Shown here piece by piece: positions 1-5,051 of a stretch of DNA of 5,051 bases. The DNA is from Deltaproteobacteria bacterium (GTDB lineage Bacteria; Bdellovibrionota; UBA1018; UBA923), in assembly GCA_016194795.1 (NCBI GenBank), contig JACQAX010000028.1:1-5051 (forward strand), read 5' to 3'. How positions within the stretch are numbered: position 1 is the first letter of the stretch; each line of letters opens with the position of its first letter. The position numbers were made by a program, and so were the translations under genes. The notes beneath the pieces were generated by a model. That model was not told where the DNA came from, ran no database searches, and was given only the letters and a program-made list of their open reading frames with translations.

Positions 1-889
1 CCTCGGAGTGCGCGTCGTGCCCGCGCACGATGCCGCCTTCCGCGATGAACTTCGCGACGTCGACCAAGTGGGCGGCGTTGTCGGACTCTTCCACTTGCTG
101 GAGGACCGAGGCGTCGTAGGCCGCCTGCAGCTTCTCGGCCGCAACGAGCTCGGTGCCGCAGCTTTCGTGCGTGAGGTCGACGAAGTCGCTCGACATCGAG
201 AAAGCCGACCGCGCGCGCGGGCCGCCGTCGGCCGTCGCGTACTCGGCCCAGCCCGAGCCGCCGTGGCCGACGGTGCACCAGCGCCAGTTGCCGAGCACGG
301 CGAAGAGAAATTTCCCGCGCAGCTCTTCGAGGGTGGGCCACCCTTTTTGCCGCGCGCAGTCCCGCATCGAGGCGCCCGGGGCGCACCGGGCGAGAAACTC
401 GCGCGGGCGATAGAGGCTGTCGGCGAGGTAGTGCTCGAGGATCGCGTCGAAGTCGGCGGGGCGGTGCGAGCGGTCGAAGTTGTACTCGAGAATCTCTTTG
501 AGCTCGATGACGACGAGCACGGGGTCGTGGCGCGGGAGCGCGTAGTGGAACTGCTGGAGCTGCTTGAGGCACTCGCCCAGCGGCGAGCACAGGCTGTTGG
601 ACTGCTTGTCAGTGTGGTAGATCGTCCAGTTGCCCGGGTGCGGGTTGTCCTTGTGCACGTCGATCTCGAGCGAGCGCGCGTGGTCGAAGAGCAGCTGGTC
701 GAGCAGCCGCTCCTGCGTGCCCGAGGCGAAGGCCTCGAAGTTATTGTCGCGCTTGACCCAGTACGAGTTGTGCGTGTTGACGCGATAGACCTCGTTGAAG
801 CGCGGGAGCCTCGGCGGCGGCGCGGAGACGGCGGAGAACTGCGACGAGAGCAGAAGCGACGCGAAGGTCGCGAGCACCAGGTTTTTCAC
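1..889 (-). CDS. Secreted Ca2+-dependent phosphoinositide phospholipase C-like protein (C-terminus outside window)
   Basis: The reading frame is open from a GTG at 889-887 to the left edge, giving 296 residues; the C-terminus is missing. Residues 1-23 look like a Sec signal peptide (VKN, then a hydrophobic run, ending AVSA), so the product should be exported. The catalytic domain starts with NTHNSYW (38-44), where His40 is the likely general base and Asn41 a metal ligand. It continues with LEIDVH (74-79, Glu76/Asp78 as Ca2+ ligands), YHTD (91-94, His92 as second catalytic His), IELKE (128-132) and GWPTLEELRGK (183-193). This order matches the Ca2+-dependent PI-PLC family typified by the Streptomyces enzyme, which cleaves phosphatidylinositol or similar phosphodiesters. 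The substrate here is inferred only. The frame is intact. An in-frame TAA at 901-899 limits the start; the GTG has only a weak AGG one base upstream, so the start is the best available choice rather than certain. It lies 78 bp downstream of rsgA on the same strand and might be co-transcribed with it. Confidence 0.85.
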   Translation of the reverse strand, partial: MKNLVLATFASLLLSSQFSAVSAPPPRLPRFNEVYRVNTHNSYWVKRDNNFEAFASGTQERLLDQLLFDHARSLEIDVHKDNPHPGNWTIYHTDKQSNSLCSPLGECLKQLQQFHYALPRHDPVLVVIELKEILEYNFDRSHRPADFDAILEHYLADSLYRPREFLARCAPGASMRDCARQKGWPTLEELRGKFLFAVLGNWRWCTVGHGGSGWAEYATADGGPRARSAFSMSSDFVDLTHESCGTELVAAEKLQAAYDASVLQQVEESDNAAHLVDVAKFIAEGGIVRGHDAHSE

Positions 890-903
890 ACCTGAATTTT
901 AAC

Positions 904-949
904 GGACGGCCTCAGGGCTGTCCAATCGGCGGCCACAGCCGTGTCCGCC
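904..949 (-). other. Tandem hairpins between rsgA and the phospholipase gene
   Basis: Read on the minus strand, the gap after the rsgA stop holds two possible stem-loops. The first (949-928) pairs GGCGG with CCGCC and has an inner ACA/TGT pairing. The second (923-904) pairs GGACaGCC with GGCcGTCC around a CTGA loop, with one mismatch. Neither is followed by a U-tract, so a standard intrinsic terminator is not supported. They could weaken read-through, protect the rsgA mRNA end, or fold in the phospholipase leader, 14 bp before its start. Confidence 0.3.
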
Positions 950-967
950 AAAACTTTGTCAGCGCGC

Positions 968-1996
968 TCACTCGGGCCGGATCTTGTTCTTGTAGTTCTT
1001 CTTCTGGACCTGGTGGATCTTGCGCCAGCGCTTCTTCTCCTCGGAAGCCGCCACCTTGTCGTTCTTGCGCGCCTGGAACGCGCCCTCGCGCTGGAGCTTC
1101 AGGTAGTTGGCGTGCCGGCGCGCATCGAGCGTGCCCGCTTCGAGCGCGGCCTTGACGGCGCAGCCCGGCTCGCTCTCGTGGGCGCAGTTGGAGAACTTGC
1201 ACGAGCGCCCCAGCTCTTCGATGTCCTCGAAGGAGGCGGCGACGGCGTCGTCGCCCTCCCAGATGTGCAGCTCGCGCATGCCGGGCGTGTCGATCAGCAG
1301 CCCCTGCTTCAGGATCAGAAGCCGGCGGTAGGTCGTGACGTGGCGCCCGCGACCGTCCGACTCGCGCACCTCGGCGGTATCTTGGAGCTGCTCGCCCGCG
1401 AGCGTGTTCACGAGCGTCGACTTGCCCACGCCGGAAGAGCCGAGGAGAGGGAGGGGCACGCCGCGTGCCGCCGCTTCTATCTCGGCCAGTCGCGCGGGGA
1501 GGTCGGCGCAGAGGTCGCGCTTGGTCATCAGAATCACCGGCGAAGCCCCGCTCTGGGCCACGACCGTGAGGTAACGCTCGAGGCGCGCGACGTTGAAATC
1601 CTGGTTGAGCGCCATCACCACGAACGCCACGTCGATGTTCGTTGCCACGATCTGCTCGGCTTCGACCTCGCCGGCCGCCTTGCGCGAGAACTTCGTGCGG
1701 CGCGCGAGCACGCGTTGGATCGTGCCGCGGCCCTCGCCGCCTCGCAGCTGGGCGAGCACCCAGTCGCCCACGGCGGGCAGCTCGGCGCGCTTGAGCGTAT
1801 CGAACGAGAGCTTGCCCGAAAGCTCGGCCCAGGCCTCGCCCTGCTCGCCATCGACGCGATAGTAGCGCTTCTGCTCGGCGATCACGCGCACCGGCGCCAG
1901 CGCGGGGGAGCCCGCGGCGGCAATCTCGGTTTTTTCCTCTTCAGTGAGCTGAGCGGCGAAAAACTCGTCCCAGCCGAGCTCCGAAAGCTTCGTCAT
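968..1996 (-). CDS. rsgA: RsgA, circularly permuted GTPase for 30S ribosomal subunit maturation, with a shortened G4-to-P-loop segment
   Basis: RsgA (YjeQ/CpgA) binds the nearly mature 30S subunit in the cytoplasm and hydrolyses GTP to release assembly factors. The 342-residue product from ATG 1996-1994 begins MTKLSELGWDEFF, the usual N-terminus of this subtype. An OB-fold follows (about 35-100), then the GTPase motifs in permuted order: G4 TKRD (158-161), P-loop GSSGVGKST (186-194), switch region HVTTYR (219-224) and G3 DTPG (236-239). A zinc site comes next: Cys266, Cys271, His273, Cys279. The tail is Lys/Arg-rich. The oddity is that G4 and the P-loop are only 28 residues apart start to start, where family members known to me have about 55; the SA/SS-type G5 loop and following helix are not visible. 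An in-frame ATG at 2032 would add 12 residues (354 in all) but lacks family similarity and crosses an 18-bp palindrome. Neither start has a convincing ribosome binding site. Gene identity is firm; full activity is not. Confidence 0.95.
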   Translation of the reverse strand: MTKLSELGWDEFFAAQLTEEEKTEIAAAGSPALAPVRVIAEQKRYYRVDGEQGEAWAELSGKLSFDTLKRAELPAVGDWVLAQLRGGEGRGTIQRVLARRTKFSRKAAGEVEAEQIVATNIDVAFVVMALNQDFNVARLERYLTVVAQSGASPVILMTKRDLCADLPARLAEIEAAARGVPLPLLGSSGVGKSTLVNTLAGEQLQDTAEVRESDGRGRHVTTYRRLLILKQGLLIDTPGMRELHIWEGDDAVAASFEDIEELGRSCKFSNCAHESEPGCAVKAALEAGTLDARRHANYLKLQREGAFQARKNDKVAASEEKKRWRKIHQVQKKNYKNKIRPE

Positions 1997-2009
1997 ACTC
2001 AAGTTGTAT

Positions 2010-2027
2010 GCAATGCGCGCGCATTGC
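2010..2027. promoter_or_regulatory. Perfect 18-bp palindrome upstream of rsgA
   Basis: GCAATGCGCGCGCATTGC is identical to its reverse complement over 18 bases. It lies 13 bp upstream of the preferred rsgA start (1996), where a transcription or translation operator would sit. If the longer rsgA start at 2032 were used it would lie within codons. It could be a dimeric repressor site, or an RNA hairpin with a GCGC loop. The function is inferred from symmetry and position only. Confidence 0.4.
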
Positions 2028-2095
2028 GCCATCCAATTGTGGCACCCACTCCCGTGCTTGATTTCCAGCAGCGGCCCCGAAATCCGTACAGGGCT

Positions 2096-2109
2096 TCGAC
2101 AGCTGTCGA
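2096..2109. promoter_or_regulatory. Perfect 14-bp palindrome in the divergent rsgA / exported-protein intergenic region
   Basis: TCGACAGCTGTCGA is a perfect dyad near the middle of the 218-bp non-coding stretch between the rsgA start (1996) and the exported-protein start (2215). A site here could serve either divergent promoter. I could not match it to a known regulator consensus, and no convincing -35/-10 pair was found beside it. Confidence 0.3.
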
Positions 2110-2202
2110 GCTCTTGGGCGCCGTGGCCGTCCCAAGCCGTTGAAATCGCGTGGTGCTGGATTGCACGCGCGTTGCACCTTTTATCCTCCGGGGACCTTTT
2201 CC

Positions 2203-2209
2203 GGGGGGA
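2203..2209 (+). promoter_or_regulatory. Ribosome binding site for the exported protein at 2215
   Basis: GGGGGGA lies five bases (all T) before the ATG at 2215-2217. It decides the start in favour of this ATG over the TTG at 2140, which would put 25 non-signal residues before an otherwise clean signal peptide. Confidence 0.7.
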
Positions 2210-2214
2210 TTTTT

Positions 2215-2835
2215 ATGAGACTCATCGCTGCTTGTTTTCTGCTCGCGATTCCGCTGCCCGCCGTGTGCCATGCCGATCCGGCGACGCCGGCCAATGCCGT
2301 CGGCCATATCTCGTGCACGCTCGACGCGGCCGTGAGCGGCTACGCCAAGGCCCAGCGCAACAGCTTCATCGAGCATCTCGGACCCAGCGCGGGCGCGTAC
2401 GGTTATGCGCTCGAGGGGTATTTTCGCGGCGACAACCAAGGCGGCTCGCTCTATTTCTCGGGCTTCGACGGGGTCGAGGCGACGGTGCGCTACTCCGGCA
2501 CCCCGTCCGAGGCCAAGCTGGTGATGAACATCTCCAAGAAGAAAGCGGACGGCTCGCTCGCCTTCTCGCGCGACGAGATCACCACCGGGATCTCGAGCCC
2601 GGGCACGAGCTTTCGGCTGCCCGTGGACGAGATCATCCAGGACGACGCCGCCTTCCTGCGCCGGATCACCTCGCTCGAGCTCATCTGCACGGTGCTGTCG
2701 TACGTGAGCCCGGCCGCGCCGACGGCCGTGCTGGCCGCCAAGGTCGCCGCGCAGGTGACGCCGCCGAGCAACGCTTCGCAGGCGTCGATCGCCGGCGACG
2801 CCGCGCGGGCGCCCGCGACCGCGGGCTCGCACTGA
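2215..2835 (+). CDS. Exported protein of unknown function
   Basis: I do not recognise this 206-residue product. It starts with a good Sec signal peptide (MRLIAACFLLAIPLPAVCHA, predicted cleavage after Ala20), so the mature protein of about 186 residues should be periplasmic or secreted. The mature part has two cysteines (Cys34 and Cys158) that could form a disulfide. Its central part (about 60-140) has alternating polar and hydrophobic residues with several Gly and aromatic positions (YGYALEGYF, SLYFSGFDG), suggesting beta structure. The last 40 residues are Ala/Pro/Ser-rich and probably disordered. Cys18 precedes HA and is not in a convincing lipobox. A strong ribosome binding site supports the start. 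It is divergent from rsgA and convergent with the TM2 gene, its TGA stop being one base from that gene's stop. G/C-rich third codon positions and the signal peptide argue that it is a real gene. Confidence 0.8.
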   Translation: MRLIAACFLLAIPLPAVCHADPATPANAVGHISCTLDAAVSGYAKAQRNSFIEHLGPSAGAYGYALEGYFRGDNQGGSLYFSGFDGVEATVRYSGTPSEAKLVMNISKKKADGSLAFSRDEITTGISSPGTSFRLPVDEIIQDDAAFLRRITSLELICTVLSYVSPAAPTAVLAAKVAAQVTPPSNASQASIAGDAARAPATAGSH

Positions 2836-2836
2836 G

Positions 2837-3247
2837 TCAGGAGATCCCGAGGTTCACTTCGCTGATCTGGTCGTTGAGCGTCCAGAGGTCGTAGAGCATC
2901 CCGAAGCCCGCGAGCCCGCCCGTGAGCAGCCAGATGAAACCCGTGATCCATTTGCCGAGATAGAACCGGTGCGCGCCGAACAGGCCGAGAAACGTGAGCA
3001 GGCCCCAGCCGACGTTGTAGTTGATGCGGCCGGGCACGAAGCGCCGGTCGGCCTCGCGCTCCATCGACGGGATCAGGAACAAGTCGACCAGCCAGCCCAC
3101 GCCGCAAAGCCCGAACGTGAAAAACCAGATCGTGCCGCTGATCGGGCGACCGTAATAAAAACGATGCGCGCCGATGAAGCCGAAGATCCAGTAGAGGTAA
3201 CCGATCGGGATATTGTGCGTGTCAGGCTGGGCGGATGTGGTATTCAT
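2837..3247 (-). CDS. Tandem TM2-domain inner-membrane protein
   Basis: This 136-residue protein is two TM2 domains in a row. Each has a hydrophobic segment, then GAHRFY-x-G, a short basic loop and a second hydrophobic segment holding an Asp. Copy one has helices at about 15-28 and 37-59, with GAHRFYYG at 26-33 and Asp55. Copy two has helices at about 78-92 and 101-123, with GAHRFYLG at 91-98 and Asp120. A soluble linker (60-77, with MEREADRR) joins them, and the C-terminus is short and polar. TM2 domains are found widely in bacterial and eukaryotic membrane proteins, but no biochemical role is established in bacteria that I can assign here. The ATG at 3247 has no purine-rich ribosome binding site before it. 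The gene starts 34 bp from the divergent desaturase, so both promoters must overlap the opposite gene or share those bases. Domain assignment is firm; function is unknown. Confidence 0.92.
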   Translation of the reverse strand: MNTTSAQPDTHNIPIGYLYWIFGFIGAHRFYYGRPISGTIWFFTFGLCGVGWLVDLFLIPSMEREADRRFVPGRINYNVGWGLLTFLGLFGAHRFYLGKWITGFIWLLTGGLAGFGMLYDLWTLNDQISEVNLGIS

Positions 3248-3281
3248 GGATGAGGTTTACGTACCACAGGGGTATTGAAAC
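3248..3281. promoter_or_regulatory. 34-bp divergent intergenic region between TM2 gene and desaturase
   Basis: Only 34 bases separate the two outward-facing start codons. On the plus strand AGGGG at 3268-3272, nine bases before the desaturase ATG at 3282, is a usable ribosome binding site. On the minus strand nothing purine-rich precedes the TM2 ATG. The space is too small for two full promoters, so at least one promoter must lie within the opposing coding region. Confidence 0.6.
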
Positions 3282-4235
3282 ATGAAGGTCACCGAGATTC
3301 TCTCCAACGAGGAGATCAAGCTCCTCAAGTCGCCGTCCGACGCGCGGGGCTGGCTCGCGGTCGCGACCACCTGGGCGCTGATCGCCGCGATGTTCGCGCT
3401 CGTGGCCTGGCGGCCGTCCACCTGGACGGCGCTCGTCGCGCTCGTCGTCCTCGGCGGCAGGCACCTGGCGCTCGCCATCCTCATGCACGACTGCGCGCAC
3501 TACTCGCTCTTCCGCACGCGCGCGCTCAACGACGTCGTCGGCCGCTGGCTCTGCGCATACCCGACCTGGCAGGACCTTCCGCGCTACCGCGAGCACCACC
3601 TCCGCCACCACAAGTTCGCCGGCTCGAAGGACGACCCCGACCTGGATCTCGTCGCTCCGTTTCCCGTTTCGCGCGCGTCGCTCGCGCGCAAGCTCGCGCG
3701 CGACGCCAGCGGCGTCTCGGGGCTCAAGCGCGTCTACGGGCTTTTGCTGATGGATCTGGGGTTCGTGAAATACACGGTGTCCAACGTCATCACGAAGCTG
3801 CCTCAAGGCGGCCGGACGAAGCTGGACGTGCTGAAAACGGGCGCGCGCAATCTCCACGGAGTCGCGCTCACCAATGCCGCGCTCTTCGGCGCGCTCTGGC
3901 TGGGCGGGCATCCGGCGCTGTATCTGCTCTGGCTCGGATCCTATCTCACGACGTTCAGCGTCTTCGTGCGCGTGCGCTCGATCGCCGAGCATGCGTGCAC
4001 CGAGCAGGACCTCGATCCGTTCAAGAACACGCGCTCAACCGAGGCGAACTGGGTGGCCCGGCTCACCGTGGCGCCGATCCGCGTGAACTATCACCTCGAA
4101 CACCATCTCTTGATGACGGTGCCCTACTTCAACCTGCCTCGGCTGCACCGGATGCTCGCCGAGCGCGGCGCTCTGAAGAACGCCTACAACGCCGGCGGGT
4201 ACGCCGAGGTGCTGCTTACTGCTTCTGGAGGGTGA
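3282..4235 (+). CDS. Membrane fatty acid desaturase
   Basis: The 317-residue product belongs to the integral-membrane di-iron fatty acid desaturase family, which uses O2 and an electron donor to place a double bond (or hydroxyl) in an acyl chain. All three histidine boxes are present: HDCAH (69-73), HHLRHH (105-110, box HxxHH at 106-110) and HLEHH (271-275). That gives the eight iron-ligand histidines, plus a further conserved-looking His237 in RSIAEHA. Hydrophobic spans at about 24-44 and 47-67 precede box one, and spans near 151-171 and 194-230 lie between boxes two and three; all boxes would face the cytoplasm. The C-terminal PYFNLPRLHRML segment is typical of the family. Length is normal and no domain is missing. 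No fused cytochrome b5 or ferredoxin is present and no reductase gene is in the window, so the electron donor and the substrate (phospholipid acyl chain or another lipid) cannot be told. AGGGG before ATG 3282 supports the start. The last 20 bp overlap the convergent lipoprotein gene. Confidence 0.93.
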   Translation: MKVTEILSNEEIKLLKSPSDARGWLAVATTWALIAAMFALVAWRPSTWTALVALVVLGGRHLALAILMHDCAHYSLFRTRALNDVVGRWLCAYPTWQDLPRYREHHLRHHKFAGSKDDPDLDLVAPFPVSRASLARKLARDASGVSGLKRVYGLLLMDLGFVKYTVSNVITKLPQGGRTKLDVLKTGARNLHGVALTNAALFGALWLGGHPALYLLWLGSYLTTFSVFVRVRSIAEHACTEQDLDPFKNTRSTEANWVARLTVAPIRVNYHLEHHLLMTVPYFNLPRLHRMLAERGALKNAYNAGGYAEVLLTASGG

Positions 4236-4728
4236 TCGAGCGGATCGCGCCCTGGCACGGGTTGACCTGCGTGGTCGTGGCGCCGCTGGTCGTGGTGCCG
4301 CCGAAATTGTTGGTCGGAACCACGGCCTGGTTGGCCGCCGGCTGCGTGAGCGTCAGGTTGCCCGAGATCGCGTCGTCCTGGATGGTGAGCGTGCCCGTGT
4401 AGACGCCGCCGCAACCCGTCGAGGGGATGCCGTTGACCGTCGCGCCCGATGCCGTCTGCGGCATGTTGATGCTGACGTTCTCGATGCGGTCGCCGTTGTC
4501 GTTCACCTTGCCGGAGAACTGCGCCGACACCTGGGTGTTGGCGTACGTGCCCGACATGTTCGCGTCCTTGCCGCTCGTGACGTTCAGGCTGATGCCGCTG
4601 CTCTGAGCGGCCATCCCGGACTGCTGGACCGTTTCGTTGCCTTTATAAGTGCCGCTTCGGTCTTTACCGCAACCGGTGAAAGCGAGGGTGGCTCCCAAAA
4701 TCAAAAAAATGAATACCGACTTCTTCAT
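4216..4728 (-). CDS. Small beta-rich lipoprotein of unknown function
   Basis: The 170-residue product begins MKKSVFIFLILGATLAFTGC. This is a type II signal peptide whose lipobox (FTGC) places the lipidated cysteine at Cys20. Gly21 at the +2 position does not suggest inner-membrane retention, so outer-membrane anchoring on the periplasmic side is likely. The mature part has three similar GxY-type strand starts (SGTYKG near 25-30, SGTYAN near 59-64, GGVYTG near 107-112), each followed by alternating strand-like sequence, suggesting a small beta sandwich or barrel. A Thr/Gly-rich stretch (143-153) precedes the end. Cys106 and Cys158 could form a disulfide. I do not recognise the family. The start is firm: AGGAG lies five bases upstream. 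The 3' end overlaps the desaturase gene tail to tail. Its own promoter probably lies in the 140-bp gap after the upstream gene. Confidence 0.85.
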   Translation of the reverse strand: MKKSVFIFLILGATLAFTGCGKDRSGTYKGNETVQQSGMAAQSSGISLNVTSGKDANMSGTYANTQVSAQFSGKVNDNGDRIENVSINMPQTASGATVNGIPSTGCGGVYTGTLTIQDDAISGNLTLTQPAANQAVVPTNNFGGTTTSGATTTQVNPCQGAIRSITLQKQ

Positions 4729-4733
4729 ACGTT

Positions 4734-4738
4734 CTCCT
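4734..4738 (-). promoter_or_regulatory. Ribosome binding site of the lipoprotein gene
   Basis: AGGAG on the minus strand, five bases before the ATG at 4728-4726, is the best Shine-Dalgarno sequence in the window and fixes the lipoprotein start. Confidence 0.85.
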
Positions 4739-4745
4739 AATTCGC

Positions 4746-4774
4746 GTCAACAAACGTTCAACGTGAGCTTCAAC
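4746..4774 (-). repeat. Three phased GTTGAA/C hexamers upstream of the lipoprotein gene
   Basis: On the minus strand, GTTGAA (4774-4769), GTTGAA (4762-4757) and GTTGAC (4751-4746) recur at 12- and 11-base steps, close to one DNA helical turn, ending 7 bases before the ribosome binding site. Phased direct repeats of this kind can be binding sites for response regulators that bind as head-to-tail dimers. No regulator is identified, and chance is possible because the motif is only six bases and one copy has a changed last base. Confidence 0.3.
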
Positions 4775-4868
4775 AAAATTGATCGAGGGCTAGTAGAGCA
4801 AGAGCCGGGCCAGTCCGCGCGCGACGGGATATCAGGCCGTTAGGCTGCCGGCGGTGTCGATCTTCTGC

Positions 4869-5051
4869 TCACTTCGCGGCGGGCTTGTCGGACGTATCGA
4901 GGGGAGCCTTCGCCGGCTCCTGCGCCGGAGGGCCGATCACGACGGCCTTGGCGACGCCGCTTTCACCCACCTGCTTCTCGGGAGCGCCCTTGCTTGCCTT
5001 CCTCTTCTGGACGTCGGCGGCCATCAGGCTCAGCGCAGGGTTGGCGGGATC
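4869..5051 (-). CDS. C-terminal end of an Ala/Pro/Lys-rich protein (5' end outside window)
   Basis: A minus-strand frame is open from the right edge to a TGA at 4871-4869, giving 60 residues. The visible part (DPANPALSLMAADVQKRKAS and onward) is rich in Ala, Pro and Lys, has no cysteine, and looks like a disordered charged tail; it ends DTSDKPAAK. It could be the tail of a larger protein, or a short gene starting at Met10 of this segment (51 residues). I see no domain. Third positions are G/C-rich, as in neighbouring genes. It lies 140 bp upstream of the lipoprotein gene in the same direction, with no clear terminator between, so they might be co-transcribed. Confidence 0.55.
   Translation of the reverse strand, partial: DPANPALSLMAADVQKRKASKGAPEKQVGESGVAKAVVIGPPAQEPAKAPLDTSDKPAAK

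Larger units (their letters stand above)
4729..4868. other. Intergenic region between the partial right-edge gene and the lipoprotein gene
   Basis: This 140-bp gap includes the most A/T-rich bases in the window (about 4750-4785), as expected for a promoter reading leftwards into the lipoprotein gene. It holds the hexamer repeats and the AGGAG site listed separately. A minus-strand TTGCTC about 17 bases before TTTTGT is the best -35/-10 guess, but it is too weak to call. A very short GCC/GGC stem near 4835-4846 lacks a U-tract and is not called a terminator. Confidence 0.4.

Noticed and set aside
330..362. Possible frameshift in the phospholipase gene near the run of T at 344-348
   Set aside because: Careful codon-by-codon reading gives one continuous frame through CARQKGWPTLEELRGK; the first impression was a mis-split of codons.
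8..895. Long plus-strand open frame of 295 codons
   Set aside because: It is the antisense shadow of the phospholipase gene; the protein is Arg/Val/Glu-rich low-complexity sequence with no motif, as expected opposite a G/C-rich gene.
941..2143. Plus-strand open frame of 400 codons opposite rsgA
   Set aside because: The minus-strand frame has all the RsgA motifs; the plus-strand product is Leu/Ala/Arg/His-rich with no domain.
2161..2187. Possible sigma70 promoter, TTGCAC (2161-2166) and TATCCT (2182-2187)
   Set aside because: Only 3 of 6 and 4 of 6 consensus matches with a 15-base spacer; too weak to list as a feature.
1999..2832. Minus-strand open frame of 277 codons opposite the exported protein
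   Set aside because: The product is Arg/Gly-rich with no signal or domain; the plus-strand frame has a signal peptide and ribosome binding site.
3222..4402. Long open frames on both strands overlapping the desaturase (minus 3222-3992, plus 3275-4402)
   Set aside because: Both are Arg-rich out-of-frame shadows; the frame at 3282-4235 holds the three histidine boxes.
4907..4924. GGAGCC/GGCTCC hairpin
   Set aside because: It lies inside the partial right-edge coding region (encoding part of AQEPAKAP) and has no T-tract, so it is probably codon-driven rather than a terminator.

Overview
This is a high-GC window (G+C-rich throughout, with strong G/C preference at third codon positions). It comes from a Gram-negative, probably proteobacterial-type, chromosome. 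The evidence is a lipoprotein signal with outer-membrane-type sorting, Sec signal peptides, RsgA of the subtype starting with LGWDEFF, and a proteobacterial-style tandem TM2 protein. The sequence does not fix the phylum. There are no insertion sequences, phage genes, CRISPR arrays, tRNAs or rRNAs. Gene density is high and the layout looks like an ordinary chromosomal region.

Layout, left to right: (1) 1-889 minus, a secreted Ca2+-dependent phosphoinositide phospholipase C-like protein, cut by the left edge; (2) 968-1996 minus, rsgA, the circularly permuted GTPase of 30S ribosome maturation; (3) 2215-2835 plus, an unrecognised exported protein; (4) 2837-3247 minus, a small membrane protein made of two TM2 domains; (5) 3282-4235 plus, a membrane fatty acid desaturase with all three histidine boxes; (6) 4216-4728 minus, an unrecognised beta-rich lipoprotein; (7) 4869-5051 minus, the Ala/Pro/Lys-rich C-terminus of a gene cut by the right edge. 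Between 1997 and 4728 the genes alternate: a divergent pair (rsgA/exported protein), a convergent pair with one base between stop codons, a very tight divergent pair (34 bp between start codons of TM2 and desaturase), then a convergent pair overlapping by 20 bp.

Functionally this is an envelope and lipid-flavoured neighbourhood (phospholipase, desaturase, TM2 protein, lipoprotein, exported protein) around one ribosome biogenesis gene. No pathway or multi-gene defence, mobile or biosynthetic system can be assembled from it. The most notable observation is that rsgA appears to lack about 25-30 residues between its G4 motif and its P-loop, the stretch that normally carries the G5 loop. Other points are three dyad sequences in the rsgA divergent intergenic region, the compact convergent and divergent junctions, and three helically phased hexamers upstream of the lipoprotein gene. 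There is no stretch over 300 bases without a gene; the longest gaps are 1997-2214 and 4729-4868.
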